A stretch of 64,000 bases of DNA, from assembly GCA_012931725.1 (NCBI GenBank), contig CM022948.1:49109661-49173660 (forward strand), written 5' to 3'. Below the pieces are notes generated by a model, which was given only the letters and a program-made list of their open reading frames with translations, did no database searches and was not told the DNA's origin. This document shows, piece by piece, positions 12,356-23,977 of this stretch (its first letter is position 1; every line of letters begins with the position of its first letter). Made by a program: the position numbers and the translations under genes. This DNA comes from Litsea cubeba (taxonomy: Eukaryota > Streptophyta > Magnoliopsida > Laurales > Lauraceae).

Positions 12356-12945
12356 CTCCTTTGACGGTCTTTTCATCCCTTGATCTTGTAACGGGCCGAA
12401 CTTTACACTTAGTGAACTTTCACTCTTTGTTGGATTGAATCTAAAAAAAGTCTACGGTTAAGATGCAATTAAATTTTAAGGCTGTCAAGTCAAGCTGGGG
12501 CTAGAATAATTTGGTGGGGGCTGATTTCTTGGGTCCACCTTGTCCAGAGGGGACCTTTTAATTGGCCCTCAATGGGTATAAGTGGGGCCCAGTGGATTGC
12601 ATATAAGCTATATGCAGTTTGCTCATAGGTGAACATTTTTCAATTTTCCTATAATTTTAAAGAACTACACTTTCTAGCCAATACTCTTAAGATCCCTCTT
12701 ACATCCTAAGAAGGCAACATGAGAGTTTTTTTACCTCACTTTTATATTTCCCATATACTTGCAAGCAATTCATGACTTTTTAGAGAGTACCGAAATGCTT
12801 TAAAGAATAAAAAGTTTTCTAGAAGCCAAGCTTTTGGACATATAAACATCTTGAAGAGTCCAAACGAAGCTGAAATTGGAGTGACGAGAGTCGTGAAATA
12901 CTGAAATGCGTAGTGGAAAGTGCTACTATATATTTTAATCTTGAG
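12356..12945. other. Unannotated spacer
   Basis: AT-rich sequence between Copia-1 and the SINE; no gene recognised. Confidence 0.4.
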
Positions 12946-12953
12946 TTATGGTT

Positions 12954-13134
12954 GAGAACGGTCACTTACCTCACTAGTAAGTGGCAGTAGTTTTTCAGTA
13001 TTCGAACCCTAGATACATCACTTCTTCACACTTATGTGGGCAGGCCTTCTTCCCATGTGTGCGTGGGGCTCTCTATTGGATTCAGCCAAAGGTGTGTGGG
13101 TTTCCAAAAAAAAAAGAAAAAAAAAACCCTTTAT
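12954..13134 (+). mobile_element. SINE (tRNA-derived) candidate
   Basis: Seen: an A-box-like CTAGTAAGTGG near 12976, a B-box-like ATTCGAACCC near 13001, and an A-rich tail at 13106-13126. A short direct repeat TTATGGTT occurs on both sides (12946-12953 and 13135-13142). Box spacing and tail fit a tRNA-derived SINE transcribed by RNA polymerase III and moved by LINE enzymes. The family is not identified. A degraded relative may lie at 24410-24550. Confidence 0.55.
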
Positions 13135-13298
13135 TTATGGTTCAAGTCATAAGAGTATTTTTCTCATTTCTCATTTCTCATATACTTTTTAATCAAGAGG
13201 ACTTAATTGAAAAAAATATGAAAAACTTTTATAATTTTTTTCAAATATTCATATACTTTTTTATAATGGCTCAAGAATTTATACTTCTATAAAACTTT

Positions 13299-13731
13299 TG
13301 TTGGATCGTTTATAGGGGTGGCCCACATGGCCACAACTCCTTATTATAAGAAACGGTTATCTCCCTCTAATATTCCATTTATGGTCAATAAGAGGTATTT
13401 ACATGTTTCCATTAAATGCTAACTTAAAGGGACAATTAAAGATTATTTCTCTTCTTGATTGAAGGAGAGAATCAGGGCCTATAAAAGGCAACCCGGGTAA
13501 CTCTCTTGACTACCGTAGTTTCTCTGTAACCATCACTTACCAGAGAAGAAAAGACAAAGCACAAGAGAGTTGTGATTCCCCATTGAAGACCAACTTTCTG
13601 TTGGATCAGACTTTCAAGATGGCTCAGTCAGGTACCATCTTACTTCTCTATTGGTTTAGATTAAATGTTTATAGAATTATTGGATTGATTTCAGAGAGGG
13701 TTTAAAAAACCCAAAGATTTATTTTCTAACA
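13299..13731 (+). repeat. Copia-2 5' LTR
   Basis: Begins TGTTGGATCG and ends TTTTCTAACA. A TATA box (TATAAAAG) lies at 13480-13487, a sensible Pol II start for the element transcript. Confidence 0.92.
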
Positions 13732-13733
13732 TT

Positions 13734-13746
13734 TGGTATCAAAGCC
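13734..13746 (+). promoter_or_regulatory. Copia-2 primer binding site
   Basis: TGGTATCAAAGCC begins two bases after the LTR. It has one mismatch to the usual TGGTATCAGAGCC copia primer site. Confidence 0.85.
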
Positions 13747-15857
13747 TACTAGTTTCAATCCAATGATCTATTATCGTTTTATCGGGGCTTTCTGGATTCT
13801 TCTGGAATAAAAACTCAAATACCCAGAGGAAAGAAAATTTTGGGTATTTGATAAAGGGTATTCAATCTATTGGATAATGATAGCCTTAGTAACGAGGATT
13901 ACAGTGCCCAATCCCAATCTGAAAGAGATGGGAAGAAAAGATTTATTTTCTGTCATTTAAATTATTTTTATTTAAGAATTACAACAGAGGTTTTTATCTC
14001 ATGTTTGGTTACTGTTATTATTTTTTGGGCATGCCAGTAGCGTGATAATAATAACATGAGAGTATGTCAGAAAAGTTACGGAGATGATATATATTTCATA
14101 AAATTTATATTATAAACAAAAAAAAAATAAAAATAAAAGAATGCCGTACGCCGTCTGCGCATACCGTGCCAAGACGACGCACGGTATACTGTGCTGATAG
14201 AAACTGAATGGCAACCCATTCTTTTTTTTTCTTTTTTTTTTAGTTGGCTGGGCTGGGCCAGGCCAGCAGGTCGGGTCAACCTTACCTTACTGGCCCAGCC
14301 TGGCTACCCAAGTTGGATTGTTTATGGGCCGGGCAAGGTTTTGTTTCGGCCCGACCCAACCTAACCTGACCTGATTTGCTACTGATGAATTTTCTGGGCT
14401 GGGTCAGGTTCTGGTTTGGGCCAGTTGTGGTTTGGCCTGACCCGTTAAGGGCCCACTAAGCCCATTTCAGTTTTGGAGAAAAATTTTCAGTTGAACCCAC
14501 TTATTAGACGGTACATATTTATACAATCAATTAACCAAAATAAGCTTTAAAAGTGACCCAAATCAAAGTTTAGAATTTGACCCTAAACTATGAAATTGTA
14601 TATTAATAGTATGATTGATGTTTTTGATTATTCAAATGATATTTTTTACCATCAAATCATTCTATCAGACATTAATAGGGTCTAATTGAGTTCTGAAATT
14701 TTTTATTGGGCATTGATTGGTCAAGATCAAATTAGATTGATCATTAAAGTTTGATTCTAATTATTCTTATATATTGTTTATTCAATCCGATCATAGCCGT
14801 TAAATTGATAGAGTTAGCCATAAATAACATTCTGAATTCATTGATCAATTTCAGAATTGAACAAATTGGTCAATAATAAACGGTCCAGATCTTATTTTGA
14901 TCATAAAAGATACATCTGAACATGGATCGACGATCCGTTTTCTTCTGTGTATTGATGGCATTGAGATCTATCACTTGGACAGATCCGATGGACTGATTAA
15001 TCACTCTAAATTAGAGCATATTTTATTTTAACATTATGTTTATTTTTTCTTAATACTTCCACTGCAAATTTTACTTATTTAGCAAAATCAAAGTTCTATT
15101 TTATTGTTAATATTAAGATATGCTCACTATGGTTTAATATTTAGAGTTACTTATTTCTTGGATTGGATAGATGTATGGTTATGTTGAATCAATTAAAGAT
15201 ATTAGGCAATGATCAATGATCAATTAATTATAATTTTGACCATTGGTCTATGAAATGATGCCTAACTAACTTAAATGTGATATAATAAAGTTATTCGAAA
15301 ATTATATAATGGTGCATATGAACCAATATTTTGATTGATTGGTTCATCACACTTAATGACCGAATGAACTAACTTCATCACTTAATTGTTATTATCAATT
15401 TAAAGAATTCAACAATTTCTTAACATGGTAGCCGCTAAAGCGACCCAATTATAGATAATTGTTTAATTTTCTAAATTGAGTTAAGGAAGTACAAACTTTA
15501 TTGTTTGGATATGACAACACTTAAAATTTCAATTTTATTTAGGAAATGGTTCAATCAAGCCCAAAGGTACGATTGTCCATAATTTAAAATTGGAATATGA
15601 CATGGTTAATAAATGTGTTTTGCTTGTATTTGATTTATACCCAAAGGAATTATATTCAATACAATCACATCACATATTATAAACATGGTCATATTAATCA
15701 AAGAAAAAGTAATATATTTACATATTGTTTTTCCAACCCAAAGGTGGTTTTCCAATGATGTACATATCACTTTTAAATCTCAGTATATTGCGTAGAAAAA
15801 TTCAAAGCATCACATAACTTATTGTTATTTATTTATTTTTCTTCAGTTACAAACTCC
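13747..15857 (+). other. Copia-2 untranslated leader, unusually long
   Basis: About 2.1 kb without a credible reading frame. It includes a T-rich block followed by a GGGCTGGGCC/GACCCG-rich patch at 14219-14470 that differs in composition from its surroundings and may be an old insertion. No terminal repeats or duplications were found to prove that. Confidence 0.5.
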
Positions 15858-16660
15858 ATGGCATCACTTTCGACTTTAGGGAATATACCCATGCTAGATG
15901 GATCAAACTTTATTGAATGGCTGGACATGTTATTGTTAGCTATTACTTACTTGGACCTTGATATGGCTTTGAATGAGCCTAAGCCAACAATGCCCACGGA
16001 TGCGAGCTCAGTTGATGAAATTGCTACCTATAATAAATGGATTAAGGCTAATAAGGTTGTGATAAGAATTATTACAAACTCAGTTTTGAGGACCATTAGA
16101 GGTTCCATGGAAGCAAAAGAAAATGCAAAGGACTTACTAAAAGCTATAAAAGCTCAGTTTCAAATAACTGATAAAGCTCTAGGTGCATCCTTGATTAGCC
16201 GTCTTACTAGCATAAAATATAATGGAACATTGGGAGTAAGAGAGCACATATTTACAATGACAAATATCGCTTCTAAATTAAAGGAAGTTGATATAACCGT
16301 GTCTGAAAAATATTTGGTGCAATTCATTTTCAATTCTCTTCCTCCCGAGTTTGGCCCATTTAAAGTAGCCTACAACCAGAGTTCAACTCTGTGGTCATTA
16401 AATGAGTTGATCGCAAAAGCTGATCAAGAAGAAAGGAGGCTTAAGGCTGAGGGACAACTAATTGTTAATTTTGTCTCTCATAACAAGTCCAAAGGAAAAG
16501 GAAAAGGCAAAAAGAAAGCCAATGTTCAGGATGCAAAGCCCAACAAGAAAGAGAAAGGTGCACAAAAGAAATTTTATTTTCTGTGGAAAGAATGGACATT
16601 TTAAGAAAGATTACCTAAAGCGTAAAAGCTGGTTTGAAAAGAGAGGTAAAAATCTATCTT
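15858..16660 (+). pseudogene. Copia-2 gag (broken zinc knuckle)
   Basis: The ATG at 15858 opens MASLSTLGNIPMLDG, followed by the UBN2-type gag core (LLKAIKAQFQ, SLPPEFGPFKVAYN) to about 16440, then a Lys-rich tail. The frame is lost near 16570-16600. In the neighbouring frame the knuckle reads FCGKNGHFKKDY, so the first and last Cys of a CCHC motif are replaced. A one-base shift plus loss of zinc ligands means it is not functional. Confidence 0.82.
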
Positions 16661-18050
16661 TTGTATGTCAAGAAACCAACTTAGCTAATATCCCATCAAA
16701 TTCTAGGTGGGTCGACTCTGGAGCAACCATTCATGTATCTGGTTGTGTGCAGGGATTCCTTTCAAGGCAGATTCCAAATGATAGCGAGAAAACCATTACG
16801 ATGGGCAATAAAAAGGAATCAATAGTCGAAGCCGTAGGCACTTATAGGCTGGTGCTTGACACTGGTCATGTCCTGGATTTAGATAATACTTTCTTGGTTC
16901 CTGATATTTCTAGAAATTTGATTTCACTTTCCAGACTTGATTGTAATAAGTTTAATTTCAACTTTAGACATAGTATTATGCATATTTTTAGCGATAATTT
17001 TTTATTGGAAATGGTTATATGTGTGATGGTCTGTATAGATTAAAGCTAGATTCTATATATGAACAAACTTTACACACACCTCACATTAATTGTGGAATGT
17101 ACATAGGCATGAAAAGAGGGTTACTAAATGAGAACTCATCAAGGCCATGGCACAAAAGATTAGGGCATATCTCTAAACAGAGAATAAAAAGATTGGTGAC
17201 TGATGGTTTATTGCCCAATCTTGATTTCACCGATTATGGTGTTTGTATTGACTGTATAAAAGGAAAACAAATCAATACAAACAAGAAAAATACCACAAGG
17301 AGTTCTGCACCCTTAGAAATTATTCATACAGATATTTGTGGTAAAATTCATGTTCCATGTTTTACGGGAGAGGAATACTTTATAACCTTTGTAGATGATT
17401 TTTCACGATATGGTTATGTCTATTTGATTAAAGAAAAATCTGATGCTTTGAAAGTTTTCAAAATATTCAAAGTAGAAGTAGAAAAGCAATTAGACAAGAA
17501 AATTAAAGTAGTGAGATCTGATAGAGGTGGTGAGTATTATGGAAGATACACTGAATCGGGTCGTAACCCGGGCCCGTTTGCTAGATTCCTATAAATGGAA
17601 GGTATTGTAGCACAGTATACAATGCCGGGCACACCTCAATAAAATGGTGTAGCCGAAAGAATGAATGGAACGTTAATGGATATGGTACGGAGTATGGTTA
17701 GTAACACCAATTTACCCGATTCAATGTGGGGAGAGGCACTAAAGATGGCAATGTACGTATTGAATCGCGTTCCTTCGAAAGCAGTTCTCAAAACTCCTTT
17801 CGAGTTGTGGACTGGTAGGAAGCCTAGCTTAAATCATTTTCGAATATGGGGTTGTCCATCTGAAGTGAGATTTTTAACCCACAAGAAAGGAAATTAGACC
17901 CTAAAACAATCAGTAGATATTTCATTGGTTATCCGGATAGGTCTAAAGGGTATAGGTTTTACTGTCCGACCCATACAACTAGGATTGTTGAATCTGAAAA
18001 TGCCAAATTTTTAGAGGATCATGAGAAAAGTGGGAGTGATCATAATAGAA
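16600..18050 (+). pseudogene. Copia-2 protease and integrase (broken)
   Basis: The protease motif WVDSGATIHVS is near 16710. The integrase zinc motif (WHKRLGHIS ... CIDCIKGK) is at 17150-17265, and the core motifs LEIIHTDICG, FVDDFSRYGY and VRSDRGGEYYG are at 17310-17545. In-frame TAA codons at 17592-17594 and 17640-17642 interrupt the core, and GVAERMNGTL with the catalytic Glu follows at 17650. Frame changes occur near 17015 and near 17890. It would have encoded particle maturation and cDNA insertion. Confidence 0.85.
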
Positions 18051-18052
18051 TT

Positions 18053-19921
18053 GTGACTTACAATGAAATAAGGGAGCCACAAGAGTCGCTTATTGAACAA
18101 AGTAGAGTTGTTGTCCCACTTGATATCATAGTTAATGATTATCAAGAGGAACAACAACCACACAATTTTCAAAATTCGATAATTGAGACACTCCCTGCAC
18201 AAAATAATGATCCACTTCAAACTACACAACAAAGCATTAATGAACCCGATCCGGAAATGTTAAGAAGGTCAACTCGAATGAGAAAACCTACTATTCCGGA
18301 TGACTATGTAGTGTATTTGGAGGAATCTGATATTGGTATTAAAGAAGATCCTAAGACGTTTAAGGAAGCTATTAAAAATGAGAATTCCGATAAATGGTTA
18401 GATGCCATGAATGACGAGTTAGAATCAATGGCCACAAATGAAGTTTGGGATATCGTTGAACTACCCAAGGGTTCTAAGGCCGTTGGCTGTAAATGGGTCT
18501 TTAAGACCAAAAGGGATTCCAAAGGGAAAGTTGAACGGTTCAAGGCCCGACTCGTGGCCAAAGGTTTTACTCAAAGAGAAGGTATAGAACATCATGAAAC
18601 CTACTCTCCAGTGTCTAAAAAGGACTCATTTAGAATTGTTATGGCAATTGTAGCTCACTTCAACTTAGAGCTACATCAAATGGACGTCAAAACAACGTTC
18701 TTAAATGGAGATCTAGAAGAAGAAGTGTATATGGAACAACCTAAAGGTTTCGTGAAAGAGAATGAAAATAAACTACTTTGTAAATTAAAGAAATCGATAT
18801 ATGGTCTTAAACAGGCTTCCAGACAATGGTATTTAAAGTTCAATCACATTATTACATCTTTTGGTTTTACTGAAAATACTGTTGATCATTGTATATATCT
18901 CAAGGCTAGTGGGAGCCGATTTATGATTTTAGTCCTATATGTCGATGACATTTTATTGGCTAGTAATGATCTTGGAATCATTTACGAAACTAAGGAATAT
19001 CTTAAGAATAATTTTGATATGAAAGATATGGGTGAAGCGACCTTTATAATAGGAATCGAGATTTATCGAAATAGATCTCGAGGATTACTTGGGTTATCAC
19101 AGGAATCCTATATTAGAAATGTACTTAAGAGATTTCGTATGGAAGGGTGTAAGGCACAAAATGTACCTATGACAAAAGGTGACAAATTTAGTAAAGAACA
19201 ATGTCCAAGAAATGAAATTGAAAGGCAACAGATAGAAACTTGTCCTTATACGGCTGCAATCGAATGTTTAATGTATGCACAAACATGCACTAGACCCGAT
19301 ATCAGTTTTGCAGTTGGCATGCTTAGTAGATATCGAAGTGATCCGGGAATGGCACATTGGGTAGGAGTTAAGAAAGTTTTGCGATACCTTAATGGCACAA
19401 GAAATCACATGCTCTCTTACAGAAGGTTCGATCACCTGGAAGTAGTCGGTTGTTCGAATACTGATTTCGCTGGTTGCCTCGATACAAGAAAGTCGACTTC
19501 AGGATACATCTTCCTGTTAGCTGGCAGGGCAGTTTCATGGAGAAGTGCAAAACAAACTTTAGTGACTCCATCCACATTTGATGCTGAATACGTGGCAAGC
19601 TTTGAAGCCACAGGTCATGCTCTATGGATGCGTGATTTTATCTCAGGATTACGTGTTATGAATACCATTTCTAAGCCCTTGAAAATTTATGGTGATAATG
19701 ACGCTGCAAGAAGATTTGCTCAGAATGACAAGGTTTCCAGTAAATCAAAATTTCTGGAAGTTAAATACCTTGTACTAAAAGAAAAAGTTCGAGATCGATT
19801 AGTGTCCATCGTTGGGATCCCAACGAGCCTCATGGTAGCATATCCTTTAACAAAGGCATTGGCGTCAAAGGACTATAAAGAGCATGTTAGAAATATGGGC
19901 ATGATTGAACTGCCTTGTTGA
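18053..19921 (+). pseudogene. Copia-2 reverse transcriptase-RNase H (long open segment of a broken polyprotein)
   Basis: 622 codons remain open, but the segment is cut off from its upstream protease and integrase, so it is a relic. RT motifs: VWDIVELPKG and GCKWVFKTKR near residues 135-155, RFKARLVAKGFTQ, HQMDVKTTFLNG, and the catalytic YVDD at about residues 296-299. RNase H: NTDFAGCLD near residue 470, FDAEYVAS and IYGDNDAA further on. Some consensus acids look altered (SNTDFAGC where SDADWAGC is usual; FDAEY where TEAEY is usual), which fits decay. Stop at 19919-19921. Confidence 0.85.
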
Positions 19922-20336
19922 AGATATGTAAAGACACTGTTATATTTATCACTGAAATAAGATTTCGTATTTTCTTACTTTATTGAAATTATTGTCACAT
20001 GTGATTGAAGTGTATAAAGTAAGAAAATTAAAGAAAAAATGGCATTATTGTACCCAATAAAATAGGATTGCCATGATAATCATCCTATTTTACCCTTATT
20101 AAGGATTATGTTAAGTAATAATGCTAATGTTGTAATTATGGAAGGAAACACGCCGTTAAAGGCATATAACCGCCATAGTTCACATTATCAGACTTACTTA
20201 GTCATAAATTAAAGACTTAGCATGAAAGCTTTGATGGAAAGTATTTTTTTCAAATGGTGATCACTGGTCAAGGTCGTTTTTCGAAATTAGTTTTCCGAAA
20301 TTTTTATTTATTTTATTTTTTGTGGTCATATGGACC

Positions 20337-20347
20337 AAGTGGGAGAA
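20337..20347 (+). promoter_or_regulatory. Copia-2 polypurine tract
   Basis: AAGTGGGAGAA directly precedes the 3' LTR; it primes plus-strand DNA synthesis in LTR elements. Confidence 0.8.
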
Positions 20348-21310
20348 TGTTGGATCGTTTATAGGGGTGGTGTAACGCCCCACCCCTTACCCATGCATGA
20401 TATTGTCCGCTTTGGCCCACTGGCCTCACGGTTTTACTTCTGATGGGCTTCAACCGATCAAAAGGCCTCATGCTAGGTAAGGGTGTAAGCTCTACATATA
20501 ATCCCAATCACTTTCCTCTCTATAGTCGATGTGGGACTCCGGGGTGTCACATTCCACCCCCCCTTAAAAGCTGCACGTCCCTGTGCAGTAGCCTGCCAGC
20601 CCCTGTAGCCTGCCAGCCCTCTTGGCCCGCCCACATGGAAACCCGCCCACTTGCACCAGACCACGGCAGGGGACCCACACTCGAACTAGTCGAGAACCTG
20701 GCTCTGATACCATTTGTAATGCCCCACCCCTCACCCATGCATGATATTGTCCGCTTTGGCCCACTGGCCTCACGGTTTTGCTTCTGATGGGCTTCAACCG
20801 ATCAAAAGGCCTCATGCTAGGTAAGGGTGTAAGCTCTACATATAATCCCAATCACTTTCCTCTCTATAGTCGATGTGGGACTCCAGGATGTCACAGGTGG
20901 CCCACATGGCCACTACTCCTTATTATAAGAAACGGCTCTCTCCCTCTAATATTCCATTTATGGTCAATAAGAGGTATTTACATGTTTCCATTAAATGCTA
21001 ACTTAAAGGGACAATTAAAGATTATTTCTCTTCTTGATGGAAGGAGAGAATCAGGGCATATAAAAGGCAACCCGGGTAACTCTCTTGACTACCATAGTTT
21101 CTTTGCAACCATCACTTATCGGAGAAGAAAAGACAAAGCACAAGAGAGTTGTGATTCCCCATTGAAGACCAACCTTCTGTTGGATCAAACTTTCAAGATG
21201 GCACAGTCACGTACCATCTTACTTTTCTATTGGTTTAGATTAAATGTTTATAGAATTATTGGATTGATTCCAGAGAGGGTTTAAAAAACCCAAAGATTTA
21301 TTTTCTAACA
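20348..21310 (+). repeat. Copia-2 3' LTR, split by TRIM-1
   Basis: 20348-20370 matches the first 23 bases of the 5' LTR. The match resumes at 20896 after the TRIM and its GGTGG duplication and ends TTTTCTAACA at 21310. Confidence 0.92.
20371..20895 (-). mobile_element. TRIM-1: terminal-repeat retrotransposon in miniature
   Basis: Seen: two 181 bp direct repeats (20371-20551 and 20715-20895; about 5 differences) around a 163 bp core with no coding capacity. The duplication is GGTGG (20366-20370, 20896-20900). On the minus strand the core begins with TGGTATCAGAGCC (20712-20700) and ends with an AAGGGGGGTGGAA-like polypurine tract by 20552. This is the standard anatomy of a TRIM, which must borrow enzymes from an autonomous LTR element. 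It matches TRIM-2 at 28053-28534. I looked for 5S rRNA sequence in the LTR, as in Cassandra elements, and did not see it. Confidence 0.93.
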
Positions 21311-21315
21311 ACTTT

Positions 21316-21915
21316 CCCTAATAAAAAAATAAGACTACATCAATGCCATCTACATGTATCAGTTGAATGCTCGGGACGTCATATTTGAGGGTGATTCTTT
21401 TATTGTTTGGAACAACCTCATCACTGACTCAGGGATGCCCTGGAAAGTCCTGAGTAGTCCTGAGTCAGTGATGCCCCTCTAGAAGAAGTTATGTCAGACC
21501 CTATCGCTTATACCTAGCCGGTAGGTCACCCTAACTAGACGTGATTCTAACGTACTAGCAGATGCCCTCGCTAAACTGCACCCTCCTCAGGAAATCCTTT
21601 TCACTGATACATTGCCGATACATATACATGATATTTATTTACAGGAGCTTTGTATTATGCAGGAGGGGCAGATGTTGAACTGGGGAATTTTGAACCTGGG
21701 AGCAGCTCACATGGCGAATAGGTCGCAGGAACAAAGCAATGATGTTTTATGTAATCAGAATGGGGACAACATTTAACATCGTTTTGAAGGATCCTTTGTT
21801 GTCCATCTATTTCACTTGTAATGTTTCTGGGCCCATGAGCCAGCTTTATGTAGTTCTGTTCTACTTTTAATATAAATCATTTTCAGCAAAAATAAAATAA
21901 AATAATAATAATAAT
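21316..21915 (+). pseudogene. LINE-1: 3' fragment of an L1-type LINE (RNase H and tail)
   Basis: The reading stretch at about 21332-21775 shows an RNase H-like C-terminus typical of plant L1 elements: VIFEGDSFIVWNNL with a candidate catalytic Asp, then SNVLADALAKL. Two stops interrupt it. It ends in a 3' untranslated region and a TAAAATAAAATAATAA tail near 21890-21917. Only the 3' end is present, consistent with 5' truncation on insertion. The target duplication could not be defined because both flanks are A-rich. Confidence 0.65.
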
Positions 21916-21917
21916 AA

Positions 21918-22317
21918 CTAAATACTAAATAGCTACAAACTTCAAGAGAAAGAAGGACAACCATCTCCTGACAGCTGGTCTCCGAATGGTTAAATTTGCC
22001 TAAAAGTTCGACCGCCAATTATCCGAAATTCTTGCTTTCCCAGCATAACATAAATTTCCTCATTAAAGATTATTGATGACCCTTTAAACAAATGGGTACA
22101 AATGTGCAAGTGCAGAAAATGGTCATGTTCAACTGGTAGAGTTAAAATTTTGTCCTACCAACTTTCCTGTGCCCAGTTAAGATGCCCATGTGCTTAGCTT
22201 GGACGACGGTGCATGGCTAAGAGACCCTTTGTTTGAATGGAACTGATTTTATTCATTGTAAAAAGGGTTCGATTGAGGAAAATTGAAGAAGTGGAGATGA
22301 CTTTCGTATGATTAACT
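21918..22317. other. Unannotated spacer
   Basis: No gene. The 22158-22250 segment resembles 24327-24418 in direct orientation (GTGCCCAGTT, AGATGCCCATGTGCTT, CTTTGTTTGAATGGAA), part of the repeat structure described for 22318-24316. Confidence 0.45.
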
Positions 22318-22921
22318 TCTCAGCTGGTAGAGTTGAAATTTGGGGATTTGACATATTAATCCTTTTTAAATTTTACTTCCCCAATTTCTCGACTGAAATT
22401 CAAATAATGTCATCAGAGTCACTTGACTCTAGTTAATTAATTTTTTTTTTAAATATTCTTTTCCCCAGATCTCATGATATCATGGGATTCCAATGTTTTT
22501 TTTTTTTTTTCACCTCTCCATCCTTTCTCACTTGGAAGATCATCACCAAGGTGAAATAGGAAGAGCTCGAGTGCAGTGGACTTTACAGGTTATAAGATTA
22601 AGAAAGAGTAGAAGATCATGGGAACATTGTATGTCACAGAAACTGATAAATCCCATGATTCATGAGATTGTCCCATGCTATTTTGGCATTTTTGCAGCAT
22701 CTTAAGGTAAAAGTTTCTCAAATTAATAATAGAACATTAGAAACAGTGGTCATATGTGTATTTATTTTTTAGAAAAAGTAATTTTTCATATTCTAAAAAA
22801 AAATTGCTTGCTGGTTGTAGAAAGCTTATGTTATAAAAACTAATAAATTCCATGATATCATGGGAACAATGGATGATCTCATTATCCCATGATATCATGA
22901 CTTTTATGAAATATTTTAAGG

Positions 22922-23467
22922 TAGAGGTGGCAAAATATGACCCAACCAGCGTATTACCCGCTTAACCCGACCCGTTTAATAGGCGGGTCGGTCACGGGTC
23001 AAGTATTCATGACCCACCATTAAGCGGGTCGGGTTAGGGTTGACCCGCTTGACCCGCATAACCCGCTTATTTAAGCTAAAATTGAATTTAATTATTTTAA
23101 TGCATAGGCTAAAAAAGAATAAATGGACCTTTACCAATTCAACCCCACTCTTTTTATTAATGGAAAGCAAGGTAATGCGCATCAAATGATTATTGAAATG
23201 AGATTAGACAAAATTTGATCTTAAAAGTCAGTTTTTGTCAAGCAGGGAACCAAAGTTGAGTCGATTTATTTACTAGATGGATCTGGGTTATGCGGGTCGA
23301 CCTGACCCGTATAACCCGCAATGGTTATGCGGGTTAAGCGGGTCGGGTCGGGTTAGGGGTTTCTGACCCCGTTTAATAAACGGGTCAGATGTGGGTTAGA
23401 CTTGTATAACCCGTTTAATAAACAGGTCTGACCCGTTTAGCACAACCCGACCCGATTGCCACCTCTA
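22922..23467. mobile_element. hAT-type miniature element (MITE), 546 bp
   Basis: Seen: terminal inverted repeats TAGAGGTGGCAA / TTGCCACCTCTA and an 8 bp duplication TTTTAAGG (22914-22921, 23468-23475). Both are standard for hAT. The interior is dense in GACCCGC/GCGGGTC motifs in both orientations and has no reading frame. Confidence 0.85.
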
Positions 23468-23605
23468 TTTTAAGGTAAGGATATTCCGAATGATAGAACC
23501 ATAGAAATGGTGGACACATGTGTATTACTTTTCAATCAAACTCATTTTTTTGTGTTTTGTTAAAAACAAATATGCTTGCTACTACAGAAAGTCTATATTG
23601 TATAA

Positions 23606-23977
23606 GGGAAATGATCAGGTGAGAACTGTTCTCACGGTTCAAACCGTGAGAACTATGGGTGGAGCCCACATATCACCCAATCCAAATCTTGCAATAGATA
23701 GGGACCCCCTTGATAGTCACATGCTCCAAGGTTTGGCACCAATGTAAATGAATTGGACTGTTGGATCGACTATATACCCATATGAATGAACTAGGCTTGT
23801 TGGTCATGGATGAAGGGGTTAGGAGCATGGGATTGGGGCCAAACTTGATATTCATGGTGGTCCCATATAGATATTTCAATCCCCACCAGTCTCATCCCAA
23901 AATGAGACCCCCAGTGGGCCCTCTTAAAAAGTTCTCACGGTAACTTTGTGAGAACAGTTCTCATTGGATCAAATCCC
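23606..23977. mobile_element. Mutator-type miniature element, 372 bp
   Basis: Seen: imperfect inverted ends (GGGAAATGATC ... GATCAAATCCC; inner GTGAGAACTGTTCTCAC shared in inverted form) and a perfect 9 bp duplication ATTGTATAA (23597-23605, 23978-23986). The 9 bp duplication points to the Mutator superfamily. Non-coding. Confidence 0.83.

Larger units (their letters stand above)
13299..21310 (+). mobile_element. Copia-2: complete Ty1/copia LTR retrotransposon, decayed, with nested TRIM
   Basis: Seen: LTRs of 433 bp (13299-13731; 20348-21310 once the TRIM is removed), target duplication ACTTT (13294-13298, 21311-21315), a primer site at 13734 and a polypurine tract at 20337. Coding order gag, protease, integrase, RT, RNase H gives Ty1/copia. 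I count about 16 differences between LTRs (3.7%), so it is older than Copia-1. The 3' LTR is split by TRIM-1 inserted at 20370/20371 with duplication GGTGG. The leader between LTR and gag is long, about 2.1 kb. Confidence 0.93.

Noticed and set aside
20371..20895. Cassandra-type TRIM with a 5S rRNA-like LTR
   Set aside because: I looked for 5S promoter-like sequence in the 181 bp LTR and did not find it; the element is kept as an unnamed TRIM.
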